Position numbers and translations under genes: made by a program. Positions 8,147 through 17,436 of a DNA stretch of 64,000 nucleotides are shown here, piece after piece. Origin of the DNA: Neisseria sp. Marseille-Q6792 (GTDB lineage Bacteria; Pseudomonadota; Gammaproteobacteria; Burkholderiales; Neisseriaceae); the NCBI RefSeq assembly GCF_943181435.1, contig NZ_OW969598.1, positions 1,674,001-1,738,000 on the forward strand, given 5' to 3'. Numbering within the stretch: position 1 is the stretch's first letter; each line of letters starts with the position of its first letter. The notes beneath the pieces are model-generated. The model saw only the letters and a program-made list of their open reading frames with translations. It did no database searches and had not been told where the DNA came from.

Positions 8147-8557
8147 TTAAACAGTATTTACATAAAAATCTTGCACTGAACAAACAAGCGTATCATGTTC
8201 ATCATGAAATGATGGGCATAACGTTAATCTACAAATGTTTACATTTAAAGATATTTTTCCAGTTTCAATATTTTTAATTTGTAAGGTTAATACATGAGGA
8301 TATTTGTGATATAGCTGATTTTTTAATTGTTCGTTGTCTAATATAGCAAAAGGTAATTTTGCACACAAATAACCAATAACTTTGTTTTTATGAAAAAAAA
8401 CTATCCAATTTTCAATTCCTTCATCCCAATCAAAAGTAAAATCCGTTCCTTCTATGATAAATTTAGCACAAGATATTAAATCTAACTTAACCCAAGTGGA
8501 TTTATACAGACTCAATGCTGATGAAGTTATAATATTATCTAAATTATAAATTTTCAT
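8147..8557 (-). CDS. putative MafI-type immunity protein, cassette 3
   Basis: Encodes 136 residues, beginning MKIYNLDNIITSSALSLYKS, with several aromatic residues and cysteines and no signal peptide. It begins three bases after the toxin tip stop. A truncated paralogue lies just downstream at 7895-8011, so this immunity lineage was duplicated here. Domain family not recognised. Confidence 0.62.
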   Translation of the reverse strand: MKIYNLDNIITSSALSLYKSTWVKLDLISCAKFIIEGTDFTFDWDEGIENWIVFFHKNKVIGYLCAKLPFAILDNEQLKNQLYHKYPHVLTLQIKNIETGKISLNVNICRLTLCPSFHDEHDTLVCSVQDFYVNTV

Positions 8558-8560
8558 AAA

Positions 8561-9319
8561 TCAACGTTCCTTACCTGGTGTTCCATGCACAGGTCTAATC
8601 CCATCTTTATTCGGCTTTCTACGATAAATGTTAATTATATGTGTCGGTTTTCCGTCTGTATAGCCAACTACGTCGTTCGTTGGAACTTTTGCCTTATTTT
8701 GACTATCCCATAAATTATGTTTATCTGCATATCTAGCAGCATCTAATGTAGCTTTTTCCGCATCAACATCTGATTTAAATAAACTTTTGCTATCTATTTT
8801 GTCTAGACTAGATGCATCAGGTTTGTGTCGTACCATACTGAGAGGGTCAGTAATATATTTGCCATCTGTAATAGCTGATCCACCATTATAGGTAGTATGC
8901 GTATAATTTTTTTGTGGAACGAGACTATTTTGCAAAGATTGTTGTGTAGAAACGCCAGCTTTGCCATTAGGAGTAGCTTGCTTCGCTGGCTTATTCCTAC
9001 CTGCCATCTCCCCATCTACAGTCTGCATATGGCGGGCAGTAGGTTTTTTATAACCGGTATTTTTAACCCAATCCCATTTAGTCGGGTTAAGTTCTACTTT
9101 TTTACTGCCCCAAATCGTACCTGCGGCCTCTGCTACGGCAAGGGCAGTTTGGGCTGTTGCTGTTATATTCGGATGGGCATCAGCCCATTGTCTGGCGGAA
9201 TTGATACCGTCTTTTACCGCAAAAGCACTGTCCTGTAATAGGCTCGCGGCAGCAAGTTGTGCTTCCGGACTTAAATTTCCTAATTCATTAATATCTTGTA
9301 AAGTTTGCTGCGCAGAGAT
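8561..9319 (-). pseudogene. silent mafB C-terminal cassette 3 (open spacer)
   Basis: The spacer from 9319 reads in frame into the tip without a stop (AQQTLQDINELG, KKVELNPTKWDWVKNTGYKK, ARHMQTVDGEMAGRNK). The tip is about 135 residues, ending RPVHGTPGKER, with ATLDAARYADKHNLW and GKPTHIINIYRRK segments. No start codon or ribosome site precedes the spacer, so it is silent in place, but it looks ready for recombination into mafB. Enzyme type not assigned. Confidence 0.75.
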
Positions 9320-9416
9320 GTAGGTCGGATACTTGTATCCGACAAAAATATTTGACGCGTCTATCGTTTCCGAAATGCCGCTGTTGGAAAATGTCGGATT
9401 CGAGAATCCGACCTAC
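9320..9416. repeat. 97-bp imperfect palindromic repeat, copy 6
   Basis: GTAGGTCGGAT ... ATCCGACCTAC between the cassette 2 immunity gene stop (9422) and the cassette 3 spacer. Confidence 0.85.
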
Positions 9417-9421
9417 GGCTG

Positions 9422-9793
9422 CTACCAACCATCATTTTCAGCTTCTTTTAGCCAAGTATCAAAATTTTCAAAAGTCTCGTAATATTTTGTATTATCTAAA
9501 TTAACTACTATAATTTTAGGATTACCTGATTTATCTGAAATATCAAAACAGGCAGCCCACTCTTGGTTTCTAGCAAAAGGTAATAGGTTTGGAATGCCAG
9601 TTATTTCAAAATAAATGTCAATTACTTCTGATATATTGCTTTCTGCATTTTCAAACCACCAAGGAAAAGAATATTGTTCATCGTAGTTAATGGCATGAGT
9701 GGATTGAGCTAATTTTAAATAACTTTGCGGATATTTAAATCCTTTAGGAAGCATTGCTTCAGGATACGGAACAAAACTATTTTGTTTTATCAT
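9422..9793 (-). CDS. SUKH-like immunity protein, cassette 2
   Basis: Encodes 123 residues with SUKH-like features: YPQSYLKLAQSTHAINY near the N terminus, WWFEN, GIPNLLPFARNQEWAACFDI, and a closing FDTWLKEAE segment. SUKH proteins neutralise many nuclease toxins. Its ATG overlaps the toxin tip stop by four bases. The assignment rests on pattern only. Confidence 0.6.
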   Translation of the reverse strand: MIKQNSFVPYPEAMLPKGFKYPQSYLKLAQSTHAINYDEQYSFPWWFENAESNISEVIDIYFEITGIPNLLPFARNQEWAACFDISDKSGNPKIIVVNLDNTKYYETFENFDTWLKEAENDGW

Positions 9794-10778
9794 TTCCTAA
9801 GTACCTTTACATCATAAATACTTCCGTTAGGAAATCTTTTGCTCCACCCTTCTGGAACTCCTTTTTGTGTTTCTTGCTTTCTAATTCGTAGCTGGATAGC
9901 TTCTCCCCAAGTTTGAGGCTCAATACCATCATGCTTAAACCTGATTCTCTCTTTTGATGATAATCGGTCATTAAAATTATGAACATTCGCTTCCACTTTT
10001 ACCCCTGCTTCACGTGCTGCCATAATACGCGTGTTATCCATACTAGTAGGTGCTCCATCAGGCATATTAACAACATCAACCCTGTCGCCAACCCATGATT
10101 TTTTTCGTTCATTGCAGCTACAAGAGAATCATAGTTGTAATTTGCACCACGCTTCTGATAGCTAACTGTAGCTTGTGAAAAAGATGTACGAGTAGGATCT
10201 ATGATTTGTCTGCCTACCGGCAAGACATAATCTCCTGAAGAAGGTTTAATAGGCTTGTTCTTGCCAGCTATTTGCCCATCTAAAGTCTTTCGGGTAACAG
10301 TTGTTTCATAGCCGGTATTTTTAACCCAATCCCATTTAGTCGGGTTAAGTTCTACTTTTTTACCGCCCCAAACCGTACCTGCGGCCTCTGCTATGGCAAG
10401 AGCAGTTTGGGCTGTTGCAGTTATATTCGGATGAGCATCAGCCCATTGTCTGGCGGAATTAATGCCGTCTTTTACCGCAAAAGCACTGTCCTGTAATAGG
10501 CTCGCGGCAGCAAGTTGTGCTTCCGGACTTAAATTTCCTAAATCATTAATACCTTGTAGAGTCTGCTGAGCGGCTGTATCTGTGACCGGGCTTACCGCAC
10601 TGTCTGTAATTGCCCCAATCCCTACTCCTTGAAAACCCATTAAAAAAGGATTAACCGCACCTTGGACGATGCCGCGAATATCATCCATACGGTTAGCCCA
10701 CCAATTTTTATTGGGGTCGTTTTCCCATATCAGTTTTCTTGCTTCATCCGCACAATTAGGGTTAGCATTGATGCCCAC
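9790..10778 (-). pseudogene. silent mafB C-terminal cassette 2, frameshift in an A7 tract
   Basis: This cassette holds more of mafB than the rest, starting near MafB residue 200 (DEARKLIWENDPNKNWW) fused to an unrelated VGINANPN leader. The tip starts after TLDGQIAGKNK. At the A7 tract 10099-10105 the frame shifts: adding one A would join VAAMNEKK to SWVGDRVDVVNMPDGAPTS and on to the end VLRK at 9790. The downstream piece contains DNTRIMAAREAGVKVEANVH and WGEAIQLRIRKQE. That DNTR-AAREAG pattern recurs in polymorphic toxins, but its activity is not assigned here. Confidence 0.72.
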
Positions 10779-10855
10779 CCAGTTTCAGGCAGCCTGAAAA
10801 GGATTTTTAAGATACGGCTAGGTGGGCTGCGAGAACCCACACTCTGCATAACCAT

Positions 10856-11071
10856 TTAGTTAGATGTATCCATTAGATTATATGCTTCAATTAAATGTTG
10901 TTCTAGCTCTTGCACTAATTGAGGATTGCGAATTCCTGACACAATCTCAAATTCTTCTGCATCTATGCAAACACCTGCATAAATTTCAATAACAAGGGAA
11001 CGCAATAATTGAAGCTCTTCTCTTGTTAAAGAAATAATAATGTCATCACCTGTGTAATTGATTATATTCAT
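10856..11071 (-). CDS. mafI: immunity protein for the expressed MafB
   Basis: Encodes 71 residues (MNIINYTGDDIIISLTREEL onward), small, acidic and helical, starting at ATG 11071, seven bases after the mafB stop. A longer reading from 11095 overlaps mafB and is less likely. As the only immunity gene directly behind a complete mafB it should protect the producer in the cytoplasm. Called mafI by position; no separate domain recognised. Confidence 0.65.
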   Translation of the reverse strand: MNIINYTGDDIIISLTREELQLLRSLVIEIYAGVCIDAEEFEIVSGIRNPQLVQELEQHLIEAYNLMDTSN

Positions 11072-11078
11072 AATAATT

Positions 11079-12530
11079 TTATTTTTGCTTGTCAAAGTAA
11101 GTTTTACCTAAGGTTGGTCTAAATGCAGTCCCACCATCTTTTGAATTTGGGTCTCTAATTACAATTGTCCCAGACTTATCGTCCCAATATGTACTACGCC
11201 CATTGGATAATTTTTTGCTTTCGGAAGGATTGGCAACAATACTTTCAATATGCCGAGCAAAATCTGCTGGCGAATTGATATTTAAATCCGTAAATTCTTG
11301 TTGTCTGATAACATGCTTGTTATAAGCATGCCCGCCACTAATTTGTTCACCAATTAGTTGTGCTTGCAAAGACGGTCGTGTAGAAGCATCAGCTTTACCG
11401 TTGGACGTAATGGGTTTAGGCGATTTATTCCCACCGGCCATCTCCCCATCTAAAGTCTGCATATGGCGAACAGCAGGTTTTTTATAGCCGGTATTTTTAA
11501 CCCAATCCCATTTAGTCGGGTTAAGTTCTACTTTTTTACCTCTCCAAACCGTACCTGCGGCCTCTGCTATGGCAAGAGCAGTTTGGGCTGTTGCAGTTAT
11601 ATTCGGATGGGCATCAGCCCATTGTCTGGCGGAATTAATGCCGTCTTTTACCGCAAAAGCACTGTCCTGTAATAGGCTCGCGGCAGCAAGTTGTGCTTCC
11701 GGACTTAAATTTCCTAAATCATTAATACCTTGTAGAGTCTGCTGAGCGGCTGTATCTGTGACCGGGCTTACCGCACTGTCTGTAATTGCCCCAATCCCTA
11801 CTCCTTGAAAACCCATTAAAAAAGGATTAACCGCACCTTGGACGATGCCGCGAATATCATCCATACGGTTACCCCACCAATTTTTATTGGGATCGTTTTC
11901 CCATATCAGTTTTCCTGCTTCATCCACACGGCTGAGAAAACCAGAGGCGGCACCGGCATTTTCTTTTAGCCAACGGTCTGAAAATGGGGCTTGAGGAACA
12001 ATATTAATCTTTGTTTTTGTTGAAGTTCCTTTGACATAATAGCTGTATATATCCCTTGCTCCTCCGGGGGGCGGATAATCGCTGCCTTGCGGCCCGTCAT
12101 ATCCATCCTCCGGATGGATTTCCGACCCTGTCCGATGAAGTTGGTAAACAGTAAAACCGCCGTCTACACCGCCACTGAAATCAGAAGTGCTTTTTGAATC
12201 ATGATGATCAAACGGACTGTGTACTTCGTGTCCGTGTCCTGAAAAATGGGTTTCATAGCCGATAACACCTTCAAATCCTGTCCGTTCGTGTGTAATAGGC
12301 AGTATGGGGCCGACCGCAGTTGCATCAAATGTTTGGACGGCGTAAACCCGATTTTTAACACTGCCGCGACCATTACCAAACAGATGGTATTTACCACCCG
12401 GTTCGTAGTGTTTTGCCTGCATATCATCGTGTAAACGGGCATCTAAACCGTTCGCATGACTAATGGGGATTTGCAGCAACGATATTGCCGCTGCAAACAG
12501 CATCATGAATTTTTGAATAGGCAATTTCAT
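11079..12530 (-). CDS. mafB: MafB polymorphic toxin
   Basis: Encodes 483 residues. A Sec signal peptide spans about residues 1-26 (hydrophobic MMLFAAAISLLQIP, cleavage near SHA-NGL). The conserved MafB N-terminal region follows to about residue 365, then the junction motif MQTLDGEMAGGNK, then a variable tip. The tip has GGHAYNKHVIRQQEF and, later, GRSTYWDDKSGTIVIRDP and DGGTAFRP. The HAxxKH start and TAFRP end resemble RNase tips of contact-dependent toxins with a barnase/EndoU/colicin-like fold; this is pattern-based. It lies 39 bases after mafA and is followed by its immunity gene. MafB proteins are known secreted toxins acting between neisserial strains. Confidence 0.9.
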   Translation of the reverse strand: MKLPIQKFMMLFAAAISLLQIPISHANGLDARLHDDMQAKHYEPGGKYHLFGNGRGSVKNRVYAVQTFDATAVGPILPITHERTGFEGVIGYETHFSGHGHEVHSPFDHHDSKSTSDFSGGVDGGFTVYQLHRTGSEIHPEDGYDGPQGSDYPPPGGARDIYSYYVKGTSTKTKINIVPQAPFSDRWLKENAGAASGFLSRVDEAGKLIWENDPNKNWWGNRMDDIRGIVQGAVNPFLMGFQGVGIGAITDSAVSPVTDTAAQQTLQGINDLGNLSPEAQLAAASLLQDSAFAVKDGINSARQWADAHPNITATAQTALAIAEAAGTVWRGKKVELNPTKWDWVKNTGYKKPAVRHMQTLDGEMAGGNKSPKPITSNGKADASTRPSLQAQLIGEQISGGHAYNKHVIRQQEFTDLNINSPADFARHIESIVANPSESKKLSNGRSTYWDDKSGTIVIRDPNSKDGGTAFRPTLGKTYFDKQK

Positions 12531-12569
12531 TTTGTTTTCCTTGGTAGCAAGCGGTTATGGTAGTGTGAA

Positions 12570-13532
12570 TCAAGGTTGCCCTTGTCTATGTTGTCGCACT
12601 ACTTCATCGCTGTATCCATACCCCTCATGACTGTTATCAGCCTCTACGGATGGGGCAGAGTTACCCGTATGATTGTCGTATGGTCGGATATCGGAGAAAT
12701 CGACCATTAATCCTTCTGTCGGTTTAATTCCTTTGCTTACTTTATACGGCCCCATCCACAATGCGTAATTTTCTTTATAGGCAGCTTCAAACGCATTGGT
12801 TTTTGGTTTGATGAGCAATTTTTTGTTATTTCTGTCTACTGCGAAATATTCCAGTTTTGTTTGGGCTTTCAGTGTTTCGGCATTGTATAGGTGCATTTCG
12901 GTTCTGTTGCGGATAGTTCCGAATACGTCGATGTTAATAAACACATCTGTATCGGCATTGGCAGGAGAAACAACGTCTATGCCGCGCAGGAAAAATACGG
13001 TCTGTACCAAGTGGGAAAGAAAGGCAGTGTCGCGCGGGTTAGTCGTCAAGGTTTCATTTCGATAATCCCCCATCCCGCCAATATTTAAGCCCAGACTGCT
13101 CCTACTTCCGCTACCGTCTGATTGGGTGCGCGAGAGTGCAGGGGCATTAAGTGTAGATAAAGAAGTGGTTAAACCTGTCAAACCGCCTGATGTTGTTTCA
13201 GCGGTGGTTTCGTAACGTGGATAGGTGTAATCGGTACGGACGGCAGGGCTGTTTATGTATTCGCCACGAATCAGTGCATCAATGGAGTAGCGACCCCCTG
13301 TCAAACTGCCTGAACCTTGGTCGCCCATAGTGGCAATGTACAATGCAACTTTTCGTCCGTGTAATGCCTGTAAATCCATGTCTTTAACAGCAGCTCTGGC
13401 AGAAGCGGCCACAAGTTCTTGTTCGACCGCGAAGCGTTTACCTCCGCCATGCGATGGAATACCTGTCAGTGTCCCGCAGGCGGATAAAATAAAAACTGAA
13501 AAAAGAATAGGTATCAGCAGCCGTGCTTGCAT
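12570..13532 (-). CDS. mafA: MafA adhesin-family lipoprotein
   Basis: Encodes 320 residues from ATG 13532, chosen because AAGGAG lies 8 bases upstream; a longer reading from 13580 has no ribosome site. The signal peptide ends in the lipobox LSAC with Cys19, followed by [15 protein letters not shown], the typical MafA start. MafA was described as a glycolipid-binding surface lipoprotein of pathogenic Neisseria; its exact function is unsettled. It is the first gene of the maf unit, with mafB 39 bases behind. Confidence 0.93.
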   Translation of the reverse strand: MQARLLIPILFSVFILSACGTLTGIPSHGGGKRFAVEQELVAASARAAVKDMDLQALHGRKVALYIATMGDQGSGSLTGGRYSIDALIRGEYINSPAVRTDYTYPRYETTAETTSGGLTGLTTSLSTLNAPALSRTQSDGSGSRSSLGLNIGGMGDYRNETLTTNPRDTAFLSHLVQTVFFLRGIDVVSPANADTDVFINIDVFGTIRNRTEMHLYNAETLKAQTKLEYFAVDRNNKKLLIKPKTNAFEAAYKENYALWMGPYKVSKGIKPTEGLMVDFSDIRPYDNHTGNSAPSVEADNSHEGYGYSDEVVRQHRQGQP

Positions 13533-13580
13533 AGATTTTCTCCTTTGATGAAAGACAAATTGTATCAAAATTGTAAACAA

Positions 13581-13586
13581 ATTATA
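13581..13586 (-). promoter_or_regulatory. candidate -10 box for mafA
   Basis: TATAAT on the minus strand, 49 bases before the mafA start, in an AT-rich leader. No convincing -35 box is seen at 17 bases, so this is tentative. Confidence 0.35.
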
Positions 13587-13684
13587 AATTAAATAAAATA
13601 TTTCTTTACTGGTTTTGTGGTTTGGTTTTCAATAGGCTGCCCGCACATAGCGGGATTTACGGTTGCAATGGCAGCGGAGGATTT

Positions 13685-13791
13685 TATAGTGGATTAAATT
13701 TAAATCAGGACAAGGCGACGAAGCCGCAGACAGTACAAATAGTACGGCAAGGCGAGGCAACGCTGTACTGGTTTAAATTTAATCCACTATA
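13685..13791. mobile_element. Correia repeat enclosed element, internally deleted form (107 bp)
   Basis: TATAGTGGATTAAATTTAAA ends in inverted orientation on both sides, TA at the insertion edge. It interrupts the IS remnant at 13792 and lies about 150 bases upstream of mafA. Confidence 0.93.
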
Positions 13792-13939
13792 GGCTTTTTT
13801 CGGTCAGTTGCCGGTTAATCAGTCCCGGCAGTTCGGACAGGGTGTCGCCTTGCGCCAACCTGTTGCGGTAGCGGCATAAGGTGCTGTAATCGAGGATGCT
13901 TAGTTCGTCAAAACGGCAAAACAGGTTGAAATCGGTGCG
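13792..13939 (-). pseudogene. transposase fragment, IS5-family (IS1106-like)
   Basis: Residues RTDFNLFCRFDELSILDYST then LCRYRNRLAQGDTLSELPGL match the N-terminal part of IS5-type transposases (the LS-D-STLCRYRNRL signature). Only about 50 residues remain; the 3' side ends at the Correia element at TEKS. Confidence 0.6.
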
Positions 13940-14012
13940 AGTGATGAGTACGGCGTTGCCCTTATGCCGATTTTGTCCGCCTGCTGCAAGGCGGTTTGCC
14001 CAATGAAAAACA

Positions 14013-14045
14013 AAATGCCGTCTGAACATTGTTCAGACGGCATTT
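14013..14045. terminator. inverted DNA uptake sequence hairpin
   Basis: AAATGCCGTCTGAA paired with TTCAGACGGCATTT, loop CATTG-type; works in both directions. It lies past the 3' end of pyrH on the minus strand. Confidence 0.7.
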
Positions 14046-14180
14046 TCAAATGGAAGGCAATATAGTCGGCATATGAAAAATTGATGTATAAGGCAGGATG
14101 GCTCTAGGCTTGTTAATCTCCATATAATAAATGGCCGTCTGAAGCCCATATGCGACTATATCTGCCGGCCTTATGAGCAA

Positions 14181-14900
14181 TCAGCAGTGAACCAGCGTGC
14201 CTTCGTTTTCACCGGTTACTACACGTTTGAGCGAGCCTTCTTTGGCGATGCCGAAGACGACAATATTGAGTTTGCGTTCGCGGCAAAGGGCGAAAGCGGT
14301 GGCGTCCATGACTTTGAGGTTTTTCAACAAGGCTTCGTCAAAAGTAATGGTTTCGTAGCGTGTTGCGGACGGGTCTTTTTTTGGGTCTGCGGTGTACACG
14401 CCGTCGACGTTGGTAGCTTTGAGCATCACGTCGCAGTTCATTTCCGCACCGCGCAATGCAGCGGCAGTGTCGGTCGTAAAGAACGGGTTACCGGTACCGG
14501 CGGCGAAAATCACGACTTTGCCTTCTTCCAAATATTGAATGGCTTTAGGGCGGGCGTAAGTTTCAGCGATTTGCTGCATAGACAGTGCGGATTGTACGCG
14601 CGCTTTGATGCCCAAGGTTTCAAATGCGTCTTTGAGTGCCAACGCGTTCATCACGGTTGCCATCATGCCCATGTAGTCGGCAGTGGCGCGGTCCATGCTG
14701 CCTGCTTGTGCAGATACGCCGCGGAAAATGTTACCGCCGCCGACAACGATGCCGACTTGCACGCCCATTTTAACGACTTCGGCAATTTCGCCGACAGTTT
14801 GAACGATGGTGTCGTGATTGATGCCGAACGGATCGGAACCCATCAGGGATTCGCCGGAGAGTTTCAGTAATACGCGTTTGTATTTGATTTGCTGTGTCAT
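14181..14900 (-). CDS. pyrH: UMP kinase
   Basis: Phosphorylates UMP to UDP in pyrimidine nucleotide synthesis; hexameric cytosolic enzyme. It has the usual 239 residues. Motifs: [12 protein letters not shown] (phosphate binding), [10 protein letters not shown], the [15 protein letters not shown] helix, [17 protein letters not shown], and the closing [13 protein letters not shown] at 14900. It follows rpsB and tsf in the classical rpsB-tsf-pyrH order, separated from tsf by a terminator and a Correia element, so it may have its own promoter. Confidence 0.97.
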   Translation of the reverse strand: MTQQIKYKRVLLKLSGESLMGSDPFGINHDTIVQTVGEIAEVVKMGVQVGIVVGGGNIFRGVSAQAGSMDRATADYMGMMATVMNALALKDAFETLGIKARVQSALSMQQIAETYARPKAIQYLEEGKVVIFAAGTGNPFFTTDTAAALRGAEMNCDVMLKATNVDGVYTADPKKDPSATRYETITFDEALLKNLKVMDATAFALCRERKLNIVVFGIAKEGSLKRVVTGENEGTLVHC

Positions 14901-14995
14901 GGGATACCTTGCTTTCTTGAATGTCGTCGGTCGGAGTTTGGGCCGTCTGAATTTTCAAACGGTCGGAATTACAATGATATGGTGTGTCGTTCTGT

Positions 14996-15102
14996 TATAG
15001 TGGATTAAATTTAAATCAGGACAAGGCGACGAAGCCGCAGACAGTACAAATAGTACGGCAAGGCGAGGCAACGCTGTACTGGTTTAAATTTAATCCACTA
15101 TA
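14996..15102. mobile_element. Correia repeat enclosed element, internally deleted form (107 bp)
   Basis: TATAGTGGATTAAATTTAAA ... inverted end CCACTATA. It is nearly identical to the copy at 13685 and sits between the tsf terminator and pyrH. Confidence 0.93.
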
Positions 15103-15168
15103 TTGTTTTGTTTTCAGACGGCCTGAATATTCGGTCGTCTTAAAATAGGTACCGTAAACGGTTTTCTC

Positions 15169-15214
15169 AAAAAAAAGCACCCTGATTCGTTTGGAATCCA
15201 GGTGCTTTCTTTTT
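15169..15214 (-). terminator. rho-independent terminator after tsf
   Basis: On the minus strand AGCACCTGGATTC pairs with GAATCAGGGTGCT, then a T8-rich run. It is 15 bases past the tsf stop. Confidence 0.85.
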
Positions 15215-15229
15215 CATAAGTGCCTTACA

Positions 15230-16084
15230 TTACACTTTAGCAGCGGCAGCAACTTCGGCTGCGTAGTCAACAACGGCTTTCTCGATACCGTCGCCTACTT
15301 TGTAGCGTACGAAGCTGATCACTTCAGTGCCGTTTTCTTTAGCGAATTGGGCAACAGTTTGGTCAGGGTTCATCACGAATGCTTGGCCGTTCAGAGTGAT
15401 TTCGGCCAAGAATTTGCGGATACGGCCTTCAACCATTTTAGCGGCGATGTCGGCAGGTTTGCCGGAAGCGATAGCTTGCTCGGTGTAGATGTGGCGTTCT
15501 TTTTCAACAGTTTCAGCATCTACTTCGGCTTCGCTTACGCATTGTGGTTTAGCGGCAACGATGTGCATACCGATTTTACGTGCTACGTCTTCAGAGCCTT
15601 TGTACTCAACCAATACGCCTTCGGTAGCCAAAGCACCGTGGATGTAGGCAACCAGTTGGTTGGCAGTGTCGATCACTTGGAAGCGGCGGACAGACATGTT
15701 CTCGCCCAATTTAGCGATGATGGCTTTGCGTTCTGCTTCAACCAGTTCGCTCAGTTCTTCAACAGAAGCCGGTTTTTTCTCGGCAGCAGTTTTAGCAACG
15801 AAGTTGGCAAATTCTACGAAGCCCGCGTCTTTAGCAACGAAGTCGGTTTCGCAGTTTACTTCAACCAATGCGCCGACATTGCCGTTGATCGCGTAAGCCA
15901 ATACGCCTTCGGCAGCAGTACGGCCAGCCAGTTTACCGGCTTTCGCACCAGATTTAATACGCAGGATTTCTTCGGCTTTGTCGAAGTTGCCTTCAGCTTC
16001 AACCAAGGCTTTTTTGCATTCCATCATGCCCAGACCGGTAGCGGCGCGCAGGTCGGCAACCATTTTTGCAGTAATTTCTGCCAT
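15230..16084 (-). CDS. tsf: elongation factor Ts
   Basis: Guanine nucleotide exchange factor for EF-Tu. Encodes 284 residues. It begins [20 protein letters not shown], the UBA-like N-terminal module, followed by [12 protein letters not shown] and the TDFVAKD motif that contacts EF-Tu. AGGAG lies about 9 bases before ATG 16084. Encoded just behind rpsB, with a 129-base gap that contains a DNA uptake sequence. Confidence 0.97.
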   Translation of the reverse strand: MAEITAKMVADLRAATGLGMMECKKALVEAEGNFDKAEEILRIKSGAKAGKLAGRTAAEGVLAYAINGNVGALVEVNCETDFVAKDAGFVEFANFVAKTAAEKKPASVEELSELVEAERKAIIAKLGENMSVRRFQVIDTANQLVAYIHGALATEGVLVEYKGSEDVARKIGMHIVAAKPQCVSEAEVDAETVEKERHIYTEQAIASGKPADIAAKMVEGRIRKFLAEITLNGQAFVMNPDQTVAQFAKENGTEVISFVRYKVGDGIEKAVVDYAAEVAAAAKV

Positions 16085-16213
16085 TTTGAATCTCCTAGAT
16101 TTTTGGGAAATACGGAAAGGATTTTCCGCATTCGGGAATCGTGTGCCGCGAACGGACGTTCAGACGGCATATTTGAGAAAAGGGGCATAACGCCCCTCTT
16201 CATGTATACTGAA

Positions 16214-16942
16214 TTACTCGGCAGCAGCTTCTTGGGCAGCGGCTACAGTTTCTTGCAGCGCTTGGTTTTTGCCTTCCAAAACTGCGTCAGCGATGCCGCG
16301 GCAGTACAGGCGGATGGCTTTGGCGGAGTCATCGTTACCAGGGATAACGTATTTCACGCCGTCAGGGCTGTTGTTGGTATCGACTACGGCGATAACAGGG
16401 ATGCCCAGTTTTTCAGCCTCAACCAGAGTACCTTTTTGGTAGCCGGTATCGATAACGAAAATCGCGTCAGGCAGGCCTTTCATGTTTTTGATACCGCCCA
16501 AAGAACGTTCCAGTTTTTCAACGTCGCGTTGCATTTCCAGAATTTCTTTTTTGTTGAAACCGCCTTCAGCAGCGTTTTCCAGGGCAGCAGTTTTTTCTTC
16601 CAGGCGTTTGATGGATTGCTTAACGGTTTTGTAGTTAGTTAGCATACCACCCAACCAGCGGTAATCAACGAAAGGCATACCGGCGCGGGTAGCTTCTTCG
16701 CGGATGATTTCACGCGCTTGACGTTTGGTGCCGACGAACAGCACGGTGCCTTTGTTGGCAACCAGACGACGTACGGCTTCTTGCGCCTCTTGGAACATCG
16801 GCAGGGTTTTTTCCAGGTTGACGATATGGATTTTGTTGCGCGCACCGAAAATGTATTGTGCCATTTTCGGGTTCCAGAAACGGGTTTGGTGGCCGAAGTG
16901 GACACCGGCTTCAATCATCTGACGCATAGTAATTTGAGACAT
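16214..16942 (-). CDS. rpsB: 30S ribosomal protein S2
   Basis: Encodes 242 residues. Signature [20 protein letters not shown] and FWNPKM at the start, [20 protein letters not shown], the [12 protein letters not shown] segment, and [16 protein letters not shown] lies 6 bases before ATG 16942. It heads the rpsB-tsf unit. Confidence 0.97.
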   Translation of the reverse strand: MSQITMRQMIEAGVHFGHQTRFWNPKMAQYIFGARNKIHIVNLEKTLPMFQEAQEAVRRLVANKGTVLFVGTKRQAREIIREEATRAGMPFVDYRWLGGMLTNYKTVKQSIKRLEEKTAALENAAEGGFNKKEILEMQRDVEKLERSLGGIKNMKGLPDAIFVIDTGYQKGTLVEAEKLGIPVIAVVDTNNSPDGVKYVIPGNDDSAKAIRLYCRGIADAVLEGKNQALQETVAAAQEAAAE

Positions 16943-16973
16943 GTTATTTCCTTGAAAGGGTTAAAGAGCACAC

Positions 16974-17014
16974 ATTCAATCGCATAGAACTTGATAGGCG
17001 GCGCCTATTGTCAA
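16974..17014 (-). promoter_or_regulatory. rpsB promoter region with palindromic spacer
   Basis: Minus strand TTGACA at 17014-17009 is followed directly by ATAGGCG-C-CGCCTAT (17008-16994), a perfect 7-base-arm palindrome, then CAAGTTCTATGCG, in which TTCTAT is a possible -10. The -35 is clear, the -10 less so. Confidence 0.5.
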
Positions 17015-17116
17015 GCACCCTTCGGCGAAAGTGGGCATAAGTTTTAAAAAATAGTGTGTTTCCGAAATGGAAAACTGACGGATTATAGCGGATAAGAGGC
17101 CGTCTGAAAAGGGATT

Positions 17117-17359
17117 TTATACACTGCCGTCGTGTTTGCCACCTTCTTGTCCGACTGTGCGGCGGCTTTGTTCGAATGCTTCTTTTTCCTGTTGCTTCAT
17201 CAAGCGGTTGCGGCGGCGGACGGTTACGACGAAGACCGTGAATACGGTAGGCAACACTGCCCAAAAAACCAAATAAATCAACGCACGCGCAATGCTGGGT
17301 TGGGCGGCGGAATACATGACGGCGACGAAGAGATAGCCGATAAGGACGATATGCCACAT
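17117..17359 (-). CDS. small inner membrane protein, unknown function
   Basis: Encodes 80 residues with two hydrophobic segments (IVLIGYLFVAVMYSAA and ALIYLVFWAVLPTVFTVFVV) and a charged tail starting VRRRNRLMKQQEKEAFEQ. Starts ATG 17359. It stands alone upstream of rpsB and divergent from the folate gene. Codon use looks neisserial. No family recognised. Confidence 0.65.
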   Translation of the reverse strand: MWHIVLIGYLFVAVMYSAAQPSIARALIYLVFWAVLPTVFTVFVVTVRRRNRLMKQQEKEAFEQSRRTVGQEGGKHDGSV

Positions 17360-17436
17360 GGCGGAATCCTGTTTCGAGGTTAACAGAGTGTTTATAATTG
17401 CCGTATTCTACAACAACACTTAAAAGGCCGTCTGAA

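Noticed and set aside
2717..9416. Regularly recurring repeats considered as a CRISPR array
   Set aside because: Repeats are 97 bp and spaced by whole genes of 1-2 kb, with no short spacers or cas genes.
15191..16642. Long plus-strand open frame of 483 codons
   Set aside because: It lies antisense to tsf and rpsB, crosses their gap, has Phe/Gly/Val-rich shadow composition and no ribosome site.
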